Positions 17,897 to 27,259 of a stretch of DNA of 29,319 bases are shown here, in pieces. The stretch spans positions 3,107 to 32,425 of the forward strand of contig VBKY01000139.1 of NCBI GenBank assembly GCA_005879255.1. The letters are read 5' to 3'. The notes under the pieces were generated by a model, which saw only the letters and a program-made list of their open reading frames with translations, had not been told where the DNA came from and searched no databases. The number at the start of each line of letters is the position of its first letter. Positions within the stretch are counted from its first letter, which is position 1. The translations under genes were made by a program, and so were the position numbers. The DNA is from Deltaproteobacteria bacterium. Lineage in GTDB: Bacteria; Desulfobacterota_B; Binatia; UBA9968.

Positions 17897-19054
17897 ATGG
17901 CTAACGACCGTAAGCGCCCCGAAGATTTTCTCGAGCTCGTCGAGCGCGCAAAACGAGGGCGACTCAAAGTTTTCATTGGCTCCGCAGCAGGTGTGGGCAA
18001 GACATATCAGATGCTCGAGGAGGCCCATGCGTTACAAGAGCGCGGAGTGGATGTGGTACTCGCGTTCATCGAGACCCATGGCCGGCTCGATACCGCGGCA
18101 TTGATCGAGGGACTCGAGGTGATTCCACGTCAACGCGTCGAGTATCGCGGAGTCGTAGTGGAAGAAATGGACCTCGACGCTGTCTTGAAACGGCACCCTC
18201 AGGTGACCATCGTCGATGAGCTGGCGCATACGAATGCGCCGTTTTGCAAAAACAAGAAGCGCTACCAGGATGTTCTGGAGTTACTGGAAGCGGGTATCAA
18301 CGTTATCTGCGCGTTCAACGTGCAGCATCTCGAAAGCCTCAACGATATGGTCAAACAAATCACCGGCGTCGTCGTTCGCGAAGTGGTGCCGGACTCGATT
18401 CTGAAGCGCGCCGATCAGGTGGTTGATATCGATCTGGCGGTCGAAGATTTGCTGGATCGCATGCGCGCTGGAAAGATCTACTCTCAGGAAAAGGTTTCTT
18501 TGGCGTTGGAGAATTTTTTCAAAGCGGAAAAGCTCTCCGTGCTTCGGGAGATGGCCCTGCGCGAGGTAGCCGAAAGCGTCGACCGGTCGGTCGCCGCGCA
18601 AGTCGACGATGGCAATGCCCGTCTCAAGGCCGCCGCCAGCGAACGCGTAATGGTTTGTTTGGCGTCTGCTCCGCCGCCGCATGGCGCCATCTTGCTGCGC
18701 CAAGGATCGCGGCTTGCCGGAAGGCTCAACACAGACTGGTTTGCCGTCCACGTCGAAACCAAACACGAAGCCGGACACCGCATCGATGCCGAGCGGCAGC
18801 GCTATCTGCTCGAAGATGAGCAGCGGGCGCGGGATCTTGGCGCCGAAGTCGTGCGGCTGCGATCGGAAGACACGGTCGAATCATTGCTTGGCTTCGCCCG
18901 CGAGCACGGTGTCAGACATATCGTGATCGGCCGTTCTCAACGGCCGTGGTGGTCTCATATCTTACGCCGATCGCCCGTGCTTAAGCTGGTCAGCCAGGCA
19001 GTGGGTTTCGATCTCCATGTTATTTCGTTAGAGGATCGGGAGGCCAAGGAATGA
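17897..19054 (+). CDS. kdpD: Stand-alone KdpD sensor protein (KdpD domain plus universal-stress domain, no kinase)
   Basis: 385 aa from ATG 17897. Residues about 18-230 form the KdpD sensor domain with Walker A GSAAGVGKT (28-36), the Walker B-like VDELAHTNAP (106-115), KRYQDVLELLEAGINV and FNVQHLESLNDMVKQITG. Residues about 249-380 form a UspA-like domain (VMVCLASAPPP, ending RHIVIGRSQRPWW). Full KdpD continues with four membrane helices and a histidine kinase. Here the gene stops with TGA in an ATGA overlap with a separate kinase gene, so this is a soluble, kinase-less KdpD. The SxS and FTAxY residues linked to c-di-AMP binding in S. aureus KdpD are not matched in the USP domain. It probably conveys K+ status to the following kinase or to the pump. 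Confidence 0.9.
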   Translation: MANDRKRPEDFLELVERAKRGRLKVFIGSAAGVGKTYQMLEEAHALQERGVDVVLAFIETHGRLDTAALIEGLEVIPRQRVEYRGVVVEEMDLDAVLKRHPQVTIVDELAHTNAPFCKNKKRYQDVLELLEAGINVICAFNVQHLESLNDMVKQITGVVVREVVPDSILKRADQVVDIDLAVEDLLDRMRAGKIYSQEKVSLALENFFKAEKLSVLREMALREVAESVDRSVAAQVDDGNARLKAAASERVMVCLASAPPPHGAILLRQGSRLAGRLNTDWFAVHVETKHEAGHRIDAERQRYLLEDEQRARDLGAEVVRLRSEDTVESLLGFAREHGVRHIVIGRSQRPWWSHILRRSPVLKLVSQAVGFDLHVISLEDREAKE

Positions 19055-20892
19055 ATCTCTATAGAAAACTCTTGTTGGCGCAATCTCCGATTGCGCTCGC
19101 GTTGGCGATTGTGGGTGTTTTTTCGGCGGTGGCCATCTCTTATCTCGGATCTCATTCCCAGGGCATCATGAAGGACAATTATCGAAGCGTTCTCGCCGCG
19201 CAACGGATGAAGGAGGCCATCGAGCGCATGGACAGTGCCGCCCTGTTCATGGTTGCGGGACAACGGGAAAAAGGCGTCGAGCAAGTCGAAAAATACCGCC
19301 CGGTTTTCGAAGCGGAACTCAAAGTGCAGGAGGGAAATATTACCGAGCGGGGCGAAAAAGAATTCACCGGGGGGCTTCGAACCGCTTGGACTGATTATCA
19401 AGCGAAGTTCGATCGATTGCAGAAGAGTGCCACGACCGACGACATGAGAGCCCGCTATTTTTCAGAGCTCGAAGCGGCTTTCTACAAGGTCAAGTCGGCG
19501 GCTGATGAAATCCTTGCGATCAACCAGGACGCGATGCTGCACAAGAGCGAAGCCGTGCGCCGCACGGCCGAGCGCATGAACGCGATCACGATCACGGTCG
19601 TATTAGGGGCCTTCGTGCTGGGACTGGTAGTCTCGACGCTCTTGACTCGGCGCATGTTGCAGCCGGTTTCCGCCCTCAGTGACGCCACCCGAAAAATCGG
19701 CGAGGGCAATTTCGACACCCGCGCCCACGTGCGCGGCAACGACGAGCTGGCGCACCTGGCGCGCGATTTCAACTCCATGGCGGCGCGCCTGGCGGAATAT
19801 CGCAAGAGTTCTTTGGGAGAACTGCTGCAAGCCCATCTTAGCATGCAAGCAGCCATCGACAGCCTGCCGGATCCGATAATTATTTTTGGCACGAAGGGGG
19901 AATTGCAAAATACCAATCTGGCTGCGCAAACGCTGCTCGGCCTGCGCGCTGGAGAAGGCCAAAAGGAGCCGCTCAAGGCGCTGACCGTTGCCACCAGCCG
20001 TATCATTGAGCGCATGCGCAGCCACGTGCTTTCGGGCAAAGGCGCCTTTCAGCCGCGCGGTTTCGAAGACGCCGTGCAGCTGCCGACGTTGTTGGGAGAC
20101 CGCCAGTTCCTGCCGCGCGCGACTCCGGTCTATGAAACCCAGGGCGTGGTAATCGGCGCCACCGTGATCTTGCAGGATGTCACGCGGCTGAGACGGCTGG
20201 AGGAGCTGAAGAACGACGTCGTCGCCACCGTCGCCCACGAGTTTCGCACGCCGCTCACGTCCCTGCGCATGGCGGTGCATTTGTGCATGGAACAAGTCGT
20301 CGGCCCGCTCACCGAAAAGCAAGCCGAGCTGCTCGGTACCGCGCGTGAGGACTGTGACCGGTTGCAGATCATGGTCGATGATCTATTGGATCTATCGCGG
20401 ATCGAGTCGGGAAGAGCTGAGTTATTTCCCTTGCCGACGCCCGTCTCCGAGCTCATCGAGCGCGCGCTCGACGAACACAAGGCTGAAGCCGACGCTAAGG
20501 GAGTGCGCTTGAATGCAGATCTTCATTCTGCCGACGTCACAGTATTGGCCGATGTGGAACGGATCGGCCATGTCTTCACCAATCTGATCGGCAACGCCAT
20601 CCGTTACACGCCCAACGATGGCACGATTACATTGGGAGCCGAGGTGAAAAACGAGGTTGTGCGTTTCACCGTGTCCGATCCGGGAAAAGGAATACCCAAA
20701 GAATACCAGGCACGGCTTTTCGAAAAGTTCTTTCGGGTGCCTGACAACGAGGATCACAAAGGAACCGGATTGGGCCTTTACATTGCCAAAGAAATCGTCC
20801 GCGGCCACGGCGGTGACATCGGCGTCGAGAGCGAAGCAGGAAAAGGAAGCACGTTTTGGTTCACGCTGCCGACCAAAGCAAAGGCCGTATAG
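19051..20892 (+). CDS. Membrane histidine kinase with HAMP and PAS domains (KinB-like)
   Basis: 613 aa; start overlaps the kdpD stop by 4 bp (ATGA), implying coupled translation. TM1 spans about 9-31, a helical extracytoplasmic sensor about 32-178, TM2 about 179-199 and HAMP about 200-252. A PAS domain follows at about 262-380 (AAIDSLPDPIIIFGTKGELQNTN). HisKA carries the phospho-accepting H396 in VAHEFRTPL. HATPase_c has the N-box (IGNAIRYTPND), DPGKGIP and GTGLGLYIAKEIV. The order and the pairing with an AlgB-type regulator resemble Pseudomonas KinB. It lacks the DUF4118 four-helix region of KdpD, so it replaces, rather than completes, the KdpD kinase half. Likely phosphotransfer partners are the response regulator that follows and the NtrC-type regulator beyond it. 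Confidence 0.9.
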   Translation: MNLYRKLLLAQSPIALALAIVGVFSAVAISYLGSHSQGIMKDNYRSVLAAQRMKEAIERMDSAALFMVAGQREKGVEQVEKYRPVFEAELKVQEGNITERGEKEFTGGLRTAWTDYQAKFDRLQKSATTDDMRARYFSELEAAFYKVKSAADEILAINQDAMLHKSEAVRRTAERMNAITITVVLGAFVLGLVVSTLLTRRMLQPVSALSDATRKIGEGNFDTRAHVRGNDELAHLARDFNSMAARLAEYRKSSLGELLQAHLSMQAAIDSLPDPIIIFGTKGELQNTNLAAQTLLGLRAGEGQKEPLKALTVATSRIIERMRSHVLSGKGAFQPRGFEDAVQLPTLLGDRQFLPRATPVYETQGVVIGATVILQDVTRLRRLEELKNDVVATVAHEFRTPLTSLRMAVHLCMEQVVGPLTEKQAELLGTAREDCDRLQIMVDDLLDLSRIESGRAELFPLPTPVSELIERALDEHKAEADAKGVRLNADLHSADVTVLADVERIGHVFTNLIGNAIRYTPNDGTITLGAEVKNEVVRFTVSDPGKGIPKEYQARLFEKFFRVPDNEDHKGTGLGLYIAKEIVRGHGGDIGVESEAGKGSTFWFTLPTKAKAV

Positions 20893-20906
20893 AACGGAGC
20901 TACAGT

Positions 20907-21548
20907 ATGATGCAGGAACAGGCCCATATTCTCGTCGCAGACGATGAGCGAAATATTCGGACAAACCTCGCCGCTCTCCTCGAAAGCGCAGGTTACGTTG
21001 TCGATGTGGCTCGAGATGGGGAAGAGGCGCTAGACATATGCAAGCAGCGCCGCCCCGACATCGCTTTCGTCGATCTCCATATGCCAAAGTTACCGGGACT
21101 GGAAGTGCTCGCCCAGATTAGAGCATTGAGTCCGAAGACTGCCGTGGTGATCATCACGGCTTACGGTTCGGCAGCTAGCGCCGTCGAGGCCATGAAGCTC
21201 GGCGCCGTGGACTTTTTAGAAAAACCTTTCGAGCCAAAAATCATTGGAATTTTGGCCGAGGAAATTCTTTTTCGCCGCGCGATGCAACCCGGCGCCTCGT
21301 TCGACGATTTGATGCATCTTGCCGACCTCGCGCGCGAGCGAAACGCCGTGCTTGAAGCGCGCGGTTATCTGAAAGCCGCGATGACTCGCGCGTTAGACCG
21401 ACCGGAGGCGTACTATTGGCTTGGCTATCTTTCCGAAGCGCAGGGGGATCAGAAGCAGGCTATTCGTTACTACTACATGGCGGTCACGGCGAGAAGCGAT
21501 TATGCGCCGGCGGTGGAAGCTTTGAAACGGTCAGGCAAGCTGCATTGA
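20907..21548 (+). CDS. Response regulator with TPR-like C-terminal region, no DNA-binding domain
   Basis: 213 aa from ATG 20907 with GGAG 7 nt upstream; an earlier in-frame codon inside the kinase gene is not needed. The receiver domain spans about 7-122: acidic pair D12/D13, phospho-acceptor D56 (FVDLHMP), T84 (IITAYGS) and K106 (LEKPF), all present. The remaining 90 residues are helical. About 147-200 (LEARGYLKAAMTRALDRPEAYYWLGYLSEAQGD and on to IRYYYMAV) looks like one to two tetratricopeptide repeats. No helix-turn-helix or enzyme motif is visible. It probably acts through protein contact or as a phosphate sink or relay in the kinase-activator pair. The gene ends 17 bp from the stop of the convergent NtrC-type gene, with no clear terminator between. 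Confidence 0.85.
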   Translation: MMQEQAHILVADDERNIRTNLAALLESAGYVVDVARDGEEALDICKQRRPDIAFVDLHMPKLPGLEVLAQIRALSPKTAVVIITAYGSAASAVEAMKLGAVDFLEKPFEPKIIGILAEEILFRRAMQPGASFDDLMHLADLARERNAVLEARGYLKAAMTRALDRPEAYYWLGYLSEAQGDQKQAIRYYYMAVTARSDYAPAVEALKRSGKLH

Positions 21549-21565
21549 TTGGTCGTCGCCGAGTT

Positions 21566-22939
21566 CTAGCCTTCGTATTTTTTTCGTTTTCGCCACAACG
21601 TCGATGCGTCGATACCGAGTATATCCGCGGCGTCCTCCAAGGTCGGCGTTCTCTCTACCACGCGAGCGAGATGTTCGCGCTCGATATCATCGAGTTTGAA
21701 GTTCCCGCCTAAGTGTGGCGGGGCGGGCTTCGCATGCGCTGAAATATGCGCTGGGAAAGCCTCGGGCTCGATCACCCGCGCGGGCCACAGGATGACTGCC
21801 CGCTCGATGGCATTTCTCAATTCGCGAATGTTTCCCGGCCACCCGTAGGAGAGCAACGCTTCTTCCGCAGCAGTGGAGAATTCGGGCGTCTGACGCCGCG
21901 TCGACCTAGCGAAAAACCCGAGAAAGCGGCGCGCGAAGCGCAGAATATCCTCAGGTCTTTCGCGCAGCGGCGGCATTTGCAGATCGATCACATTGAGACG
22001 GTACAGGAGATCTTCGCGGAAAAGTCCTTTTCGAACATGTTCCTCCAGATCTCTATTAGTGGCGGCGATCAGGCGCACATCTGCTCGTCTTGTCTTGTTT
22101 TCACCGAGACGTTCGAATTCTTTTTCTTCTAAAAAGCGCAACAGCTTGGCCTGAAGCGAGGGTGAGATCTCGCCGATCTCATCGAGGAACAGAGTTCCTC
22201 CTTCGGCAGCTTCGACGCGGCCGGCCTGGTCGCGCACGGCCCCGGTAAAGGCGCCTCGGCTGTGGCCAAAGAGCTCGCTGGCAAGAAGCTCTTCGGATAG
22301 CGTCGGACAGTTGACCACAACGAATGGATGTTTGCTTCGCGGGCTCAGCGAATGAATCGTGCGCGCGAGAACGGTTTTGCCGGTGCCGCTCTCGCCGCGC
22401 AACAGCACTGGAACGTCGGTGGCCGATGCTCGATGGGCGATTTCGAGAACGGCGCGAACTTTGGTTGAGTCACTGTCTAATTCGACCTCCGGAGCGGCTT
22501 CGCGCAAACGGCTCTCGAGTTCGCTGACTTGGCGCTTTAGATCGCGCCGCTTGATGCACTGGTCGATGACATGGCGAATCTGTGCGGGTTGGAAAGGCTT
22601 GGGCAAATAGTCGGTGGCGCCGCGCTTGATCGCTTCGACGGCGCTGTCGATGGTCGCGAAAGCGGTCATCATTACAATCATGAGCTCCGCCGATTCCGCC
22701 AAGAGCTTGGGAATGATTTCCAAGCCGTTGGCCTCGCCAAGGCGTAGATCGAGAAAAGCGACATCGAAAGACTCGTGTCTCAAAGCGGCCAAAGCGCCCT
22801 CTACGGAAGACACTGCCTTGACGTAGCAATCCATTTGCTCGAGGCAGAGAGACAACGTCGTCCTAATATTTTTTTCGTCGTCGACGACTAGCACCCGCAG
22901 CTTGCCGGTTGAGTCAGACCGCGACTGGCTGGCGTCCAT
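21566..22939 (-). CDS. NtrC-family sigma-54-dependent response regulator (AlgB-like)
   Basis: 457 aa, three domains. The receiver (about 14-128) has D20/D21, D64 and K114. The AAA+ sigma-54 activator domain (about 150-385) carries Walker A GESGTGKT (182-189), a complete GAFTGA loop (229-234) that contacts sigma-54, Walker B TLFLDE (249-254), [11 protein letters not shown] and the arginine-finger region [12 protein letters not shown] Fis-type helix-turn-helix closes the protein (about 433-453, [23 protein letters not shown]), very like AlgB. With GAFTGA intact it should activate sigma-54 promoters as a phosphorylation-driven hexamer. It is convergent to the kinase/response-regulator genes, whose kinase is its likely partner. 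The dyads and -24/-12 promoter before the kdp operon are its likely target (inference). Confidence 0.93.
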   Translation of the reverse strand: MDASQSRSDSTGKLRVLVVDDEKNIRTTLSLCLEQMDCYVKAVSSVEGALAALRHESFDVAFLDLRLGEANGLEIIPKLLAESAELMIVMMTAFATIDSAVEAIKRGATDYLPKPFQPAQIRHVIDQCIKRRDLKRQVSELESRLREAAPEVELDSDSTKVRAVLEIAHRASATDVPVLLRGESGTGKTVLARTIHSLSPRSKHPFVVVNCPTLSEELLASELFGHSRGAFTGAVRDQAGRVEAAEGGTLFLDEIGEISPSLQAKLLRFLEEKEFERLGENKTRRADVRLIAATNRDLEEHVRKGLFREDLLYRLNVIDLQMPPLRERPEDILRFARRFLGFFARSTRRQTPEFSTAAEEALLSYGWPGNIRELRNAIERAVILWPARVIEPEAFPAHISAHAKPAPPHLGGNFKLDDIEREHLARVVERTPTLEDAADILGIDASTLWRKRKKYEG

Positions 22940-23147
22940 TTCCGTATAGTTTTGCGCTGGACTGGAGTGAGATGCAAGAGAACACAGGAGCGCAGCGCGG
23001 TGGATTCGAGAGCCCTGCTGTCAATCTGCGGTTTCGTACATGTCACTATGAGACCGGGATCGTAGAACCACAAACAGGGTGGAGAGATGGCCGTGCGGAA
23101 AATCAATTAGCGTTCGTGGAAGCTCCGAAACGCTTTCCATAGGCGGC

Positions 23148-25142
23148 CTATACGATCGGGATGTCGTCTTTAGTTATCAGTCGCTTGATGCGCATTTCCG
23201 AGTCTACGACCGGGATCATCGGCAGATTGTATCGCGTAAAAAGCTGGCGGACCGCTTCTTGATCCAAGTGCTCCGGAGCTGTGATCACGTTGGTCAGCAT
23301 AACGTCCTGGACAGTTTTGTCGCCGGGAGTTATTAGCAAATCCCTGAAAGTGACTGTCCCCAGTAGCCGGTTTTCAGAATCGGTCACGTAGGCGTAATAA
23401 ATCGTTTGCGCTCGATCACGCGCATCTCTTCGTAGAAAGCTAACAGCCTCGTCGACGGTCATCTCAGGTCGCAAACGGACGTAGCGTGGATTTATCAGCC
23501 CTCGAGATTGTTCCTCGGCATAATCCATAAGCCCTTTAACCTCCCTGCGGGTCTTGTCATCGAGCAACGATAAAAGTCCCACGCGTTCTGATTCGGGGAC
23601 TTCCTGGATGACGTCCAGCGCTTCTTCAGGGGAAAGGAGCCGCATCCATAATCTCCGTTCTCCGATTGGTAGAACTAAGATCAGCTGCGCCCTATCCGTG
23701 GCACTCAGGTGCAGAAAAAAATTCTCCGCGTCATCCTGCTGGAGCAGCTTAAAACCTTCGACTCGCTCCCGCATGGAAAGCACAGCCCAGGCCTCATAGA
23801 GTTCGCTCAGAGCAAAACTTTTCTCAGCAGTTTTTCCGTCATCACTTTCTAAATATAATTCCCCGGTGCTGTCGTCGTAGGTAAATAGCTCAGCGTGCCG
23901 CCCCCAACTGATGGCGATGTCTAACTGTTTCTCGCTCAAATCACCGAAATCTGCTTCCAGCTTGTCTCGGAAAGAATCCCACGACACTCGCCCATCATCG
24001 TCCTGCTGGAGGGTTTCATAGATCCAGGCGATAACCGGCAATCGCAAGACCCGCCCCGCGATTATTGCTTTACGACCCAGAATGGTGGCATCAGCGTACG
24101 CGCGCCCAAGTGGGGTCAGCAACAGGTCGCCTTCATGCACTGTCATGAAACCCAGTAGGTCCCCCGCCTCGACGATAGGCAAGAGGTCGTCAAGTTCGAG
24201 GACCAGAGCGCCGCTTATCCGGTAGAGATCGACTCTCCCTCCCTCTTCCACAAGTTTCTCCAGCAGACCGGTAAGCGCGCTGAGCTGCGCATTCGGCAAT
24301 GCTCGGGTTACTCCAGGCTGTCCAGGTTGAGTGCCAAGCGCCTCTTCTTTCGGCTTGGATTGACCAGCAACAGCTGCGTACACTTTATCTACAAGGGCTT
24401 GGAAGGCAGTATCTTTGCGTTGCCGCGGCTGGCGAAGCGTGACGGGAATCTCAGTCAAAATGTGACCGGGATCCTTTCCCATGATGACTATCCGATCGGC
24501 CATAAACACCGCTTCTTCAATGTTGTGAGTGACCATCAAAATAGCCTTGGTCGGAATTTTCTTCTTAAGCCATAGTTCCATAAGCTCGCCACGCAAGGCC
24601 TCGGCGGAAAGCACGTCCAACGCGGAAAAAGGTTCATCCAAACACAACAACTCCGGCTCAACCGCCATGGCACGGGCAAAGCCGACTTTCTGGCGCATGC
24701 CGCCGGAAAGCTCGCGCGGGTAGGCGGATTCAAACCCATCTAAACCGACAATGTCGATGAGCTTCATGGCGCGTTCCCTACGTTCGGCGGGCGGCATGCC
24801 GCGCGCCTTCAACGCAATTTCCACGTTCTCCTGAACAGTGAGCCAGGGATAAAGCGCAAATGTTTGAAAGACTATGGTCGTGTAGGGATTGACGCCTCTT
24901 AGCGGCTGTCCGTGATATGAAACCACGCCGGAAGTAGCGGCGTTCAATCCCGCAATGATCCTGAGCAGCGTCGATTTCCCGCATCCAGATGGACCCAACA
25001 AGCAGACAAATTCACCCGGCTTGATATGGAGATCTATGTCTTTGACGGCGACAAATTGCTTGCTTTCGAGCCGGTAGGCCTTGGTGACATTTTGAAGATC
25101 CAACAAACTGTCAGCCTCATTGAGTACTGTTGCAGTAATCAT
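23148..25142 (-). CDS. ABC transporter ATPase fused to AAA-associated, MgtE-N-like and CBS domains
   Basis: 664 aa, about 220 longer than the related ATPases I know. ABC domain about 12-260: Walker A GPSGCGKST (50-58), Q-loop Q93, signature LSGGM (145-149), Walker B LLCLDE (165-170), H206; of NitT/TauT type. About 285-432 is the AAA-associated C-terminal domain (LLEKLVEEGGRVDLYRI to AELFTYDDSTGELYLE). About 450-548 resembles the helical N-domain of MgtE (LLQQDDAENFFLHLSATDRAQLIL, LSPEEALDVIQEVPESERVGLL). About 549-664 is a CBS pair (PRYVRLRPEMTVDEAVSFL, GTVTFRDLL, VQDVMLTNVITAP, PMIPVVDSEMRIKRLITKDDI). The MgtE pore is absent. Transport may thus be gated by a cytosolic ligand such as Mg2+ or an adenine nucleotide. 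GGAGGTG precedes the ATG; the permease stop is 19 bp upstream. Confidence 0.88.
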   Translation of the reverse strand: MITATVLNEADSLLDLQNVTKAYRLESKQFVAVKDIDLHIKPGEFVCLLGPSGCGKSTLLRIIAGLNAATSGVVSYHGQPLRGVNPYTTIVFQTFALYPWLTVQENVEIALKARGMPPAERRERAMKLIDIVGLDGFESAYPRELSGGMRQKVGFARAMAVEPELLCLDEPFSALDVLSAEALRGELMELWLKKKIPTKAILMVTHNIEEAVFMADRIVIMGKDPGHILTEIPVTLRQPRQRKDTAFQALVDKVYAAVAGQSKPKEEALGTQPGQPGVTRALPNAQLSALTGLLEKLVEEGGRVDLYRISGALVLELDDLLPIVEAGDLLGFMTVHEGDLLLTPLGRAYADATILGRKAIIAGRVLRLPVIAWIYETLQQDDDGRVSWDSFRDKLEADFGDLSEKQLDIAISWGRHAELFTYDDSTGELYLESDDGKTAEKSFALSELYEAWAVLSMRERVEGFKLLQQDDAENFFLHLSATDRAQLILVLPIGERRLWMRLLSPEEALDVIQEVPESERVGLLSLLDDKTRREVKGLMDYAEEQSRGLINPRYVRLRPEMTVDEAVSFLRRDARDRAQTIYYAYVTDSENRLLGTVTFRDLLITPGDKTVQDVMLTNVITAPEHLDQEAVRQLFTRYNLPMIPVVDSEMRIKRLITKDDIPIV

Positions 25143-25161
25143 GGGACACCTCCGATGCAGA

Positions 25162-26886
25162 TTATTCCATGCGGTAACGTTCTTCGGCCAATCTGTAGAG
25201 ACGACGCCAAAAAGTGCGGTTAATCAGAACGACAGTGAGAACTAGAGCCAACGTCGCTGCCAGCAGCAGGGCATAGTCTCCGGTACTGGTTGCACTCGCG
25301 ATCAGCGCGCCCGCGCCCAACGTCGTATGGGTTTGGCCGCCGAATTCCACGTGTTCAGCCACAATACTTGCATTCCACGCACCGCCGCTCGCAGTGATCG
25401 CTCCGGTGATGATGTATGGAAAAAGCGCGGGCAAGATCAAAGTGAGCCAGCGGTCGAGTGATGAAAGGCGGAGCAGATCCGTAGTGTAGAGTAAATCTTG
25501 GGGAATGGCCGACGCACCCGCGATTACATTGAATAGCAAATACCACTGCGTTCCCATCAACATGAGCAGCACGGCGGCGATGTTCAATCCACCGGGGACT
25601 TCCAGCAGCGCCAACAGTACTACGGGAAAAAGCGCGGTCGCCGGAATGGATGCAACGACTTGCACGATTGGTTGGAGAACAGCGGCAAGCCGGCGGTTCG
25701 TTCCAATAAACACGCCGACGGGAATCGTCCAGATCAAAGTAATCGCCAAGGCAACGCTCACCCGTAGGAAAGTAGCGAAAATTCCCTTTCCTAAATCCGC
25801 CCAGGCGGAGCTCGGCAGGGTAACCAATAGAGTTGCCGCCCGATAACTTCCGTATAGGGCCACGAGCAAGAAAACAGTGAGAATTCCAATCGCTAAACGA
25901 GAATGTCCCGTCTCAGTAGACAGTTCCGGTGAAGCGATAACTCCGCTCGTGCGGCGCTGGAACCCGCTATCTACCCACTCGCTGAATGGTCGCCAGATGC
26001 GCGTGCCAAATTGCTCGACAAGCCAGGCCCGTGAAATCAGATCGAGAAACCATGATCTTGGCGGCTCATCGCCTTCGACCATGTCGACTTTGAATCGATC
26101 GGTCCAAGCGATGAGTGGGCGCCAGACCAGCTGGTCGAGCAGAACAATCACCACGACCAAGGTGGTGATGCCCAAAATGACGGCGTGCGTATCTCCCTTG
26201 TCGGCCGCGGTCTGCAAATATGAACCAAGACCCGGCAAGCGAAAATCACGGCTCCCGACTTTAAAAATTTCCGCGGCCATGAGAAAAAACCATCCGCCCG
26301 ACCAGCTCATCATGCTGTTCCACAGCAATCCGATCGCCGCGAACGGAAGCTCAACTGCCTTAAAGCGTAGCCAGGGATCGAAGCGAAAAACCGCGGCGGC
26401 TTCCCGCATCTCAGTCGGAATCGTAGTCATGGATTGATAAAAACTGAAGGTCATGTTCCACGCTTGCGAGGTAAAGATCAGCACGATGGCCGCGAGCTCG
26501 GCGGCAAATGCTTGCGGTAGAATGGCGCTTAGACTGAGCAAAACAATCGGCAGGAATGAAAGGATCGGCACGCTCTGCAGCACATCCAGCAAAGGCATAA
26601 GCACCGTTCGGGCAGTGCGGTTGCGCGCGGCAGCGTAACCGTAGAACAAGCTGAACAGCATGGACAAACAATACGCAACCGCCATGCGTCCGACAGATAG
26701 CAACGCATACCATGGTAATGCCAATGGTGAGAGAGATATATCCGGACCGGCAATGACTGCAGGCACATGGAAGGCCAGGCGGGTGCCTGCGTAAAGCATG
26801 CTGGCGATGCCCAGCAAGATAACCGCATCGCCAACTGTAAAAGCTGGGCTCTCGGGCAAAGCCGGACTGAAACGAAACTGCCGCAT
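25162..26886 (-). CDS. Two-domain ABC transporter permease (NitT/TauT type)
   Basis: 574 aa from ATG 26886, which has GGAGGT 5 nt upstream; a longer in-frame extension to 27027 lacks a Shine-Dalgarno sequence and family-like sequence. Two tandem BPD_transp_1 membrane domains are fused in one chain: the first at about 15-270, the second at about 330-565, each with about five to six helices. Each has an EAA-type cytosolic loop that docks on the ATPase: EMREAAAVFRFDPWLRFKAVELP, and DLLYTTDLLRLSSLDRWLTLILP. The linker (about 275-330) is amphipathic. Such duplicated permeases pair with ATPases carrying the AAA-associated domain, as here. No periplasmic binding protein is encoded in the window, so the substrate cannot be told; family members carry nitrate, sulfonate or taurine-like anions, but this fused branch is poorly characterised. 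Confidence 0.9.
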   Translation of the reverse strand: MRQFRFSPALPESPAFTVGDAVILLGIASMLYAGTRLAFHVPAVIAGPDISLSPLALPWYALLSVGRMAVAYCLSMLFSLFYGYAAARNRTARTVLMPLLDVLQSVPILSFLPIVLLSLSAILPQAFAAELAAIVLIFTSQAWNMTFSFYQSMTTIPTEMREAAAVFRFDPWLRFKAVELPFAAIGLLWNSMMSWSGGWFFLMAAEIFKVGSRDFRLPGLGSYLQTAADKGDTHAVILGITTLVVVIVLLDQLVWRPLIAWTDRFKVDMVEGDEPPRSWFLDLISRAWLVEQFGTRIWRPFSEWVDSGFQRRTSGVIASPELSTETGHSRLAIGILTVFLLVALYGSYRAATLLVTLPSSAWADLGKGIFATFLRVSVALAITLIWTIPVGVFIGTNRRLAAVLQPIVQVVASIPATALFPVVLLALLEVPGGLNIAAVLLMLMGTQWYLLFNVIAGASAIPQDLLYTTDLLRLSSLDRWLTLILPALFPYIITGAITASGGAWNASIVAEHVEFGGQTHTTLGAGALIASATSTGDYALLLAATLALVLTVVLINRTFWRRLYRLAEERYRME

Positions 26887-27023
26887 GGTGACCTCCGGGC
26901 TCAAGGACCGTCCCCTGCTTGGAAATGACGGAGGGCCCCGGCAGGCGCGGCGTCGGCTGTTAAGCGGGACGATACAAGCGAGACAAATGTGAATTATCGG
27001 ACGAATCCATATTTTCTCGGGGA

Positions 27024-27052
27024 ACAATAAGCCCGCTTGACGCGTGAGTCAA
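27024..27052 (-). promoter_or_regulatory. Candidate sigma-70 promoter of the ABC operon
   Basis: On the minus strand TTGACT (27047-27052, 5/6) and TATTGT (27024-27029, 4/6) are separated by exactly 17 bp. The -35 box is part of a dyad TTGAC-N6-GTCAA (27037-27052) that could bind a regulator. It lies about 140 bp upstream of the permease start. Confidence 0.42.
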
Positions 27053-27259
27053 GGCGAAGACGTTACTGGTTCTAACGAAGAGGACCGGAAAGTTCGGGCG
27101 GTTGTTGATCACAAAGAGCGCGCCCGAAGGCATAGTAATCTCCCTGACTACTTGAGGGTGTCTCAACCTTTGTTACCTCGCCAAATGACTTGTGGCCACG
27201 CGAGCACAGTGATTAACAGAACGGTGCAAAACAGCGCGAACGGATTCCCCTGCCCGGTA

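Noticed and set aside
21549..21565. Bidirectional terminator between the convergent regulator genes
   Set aside because: The 17-bp gap holds no inverted repeat.
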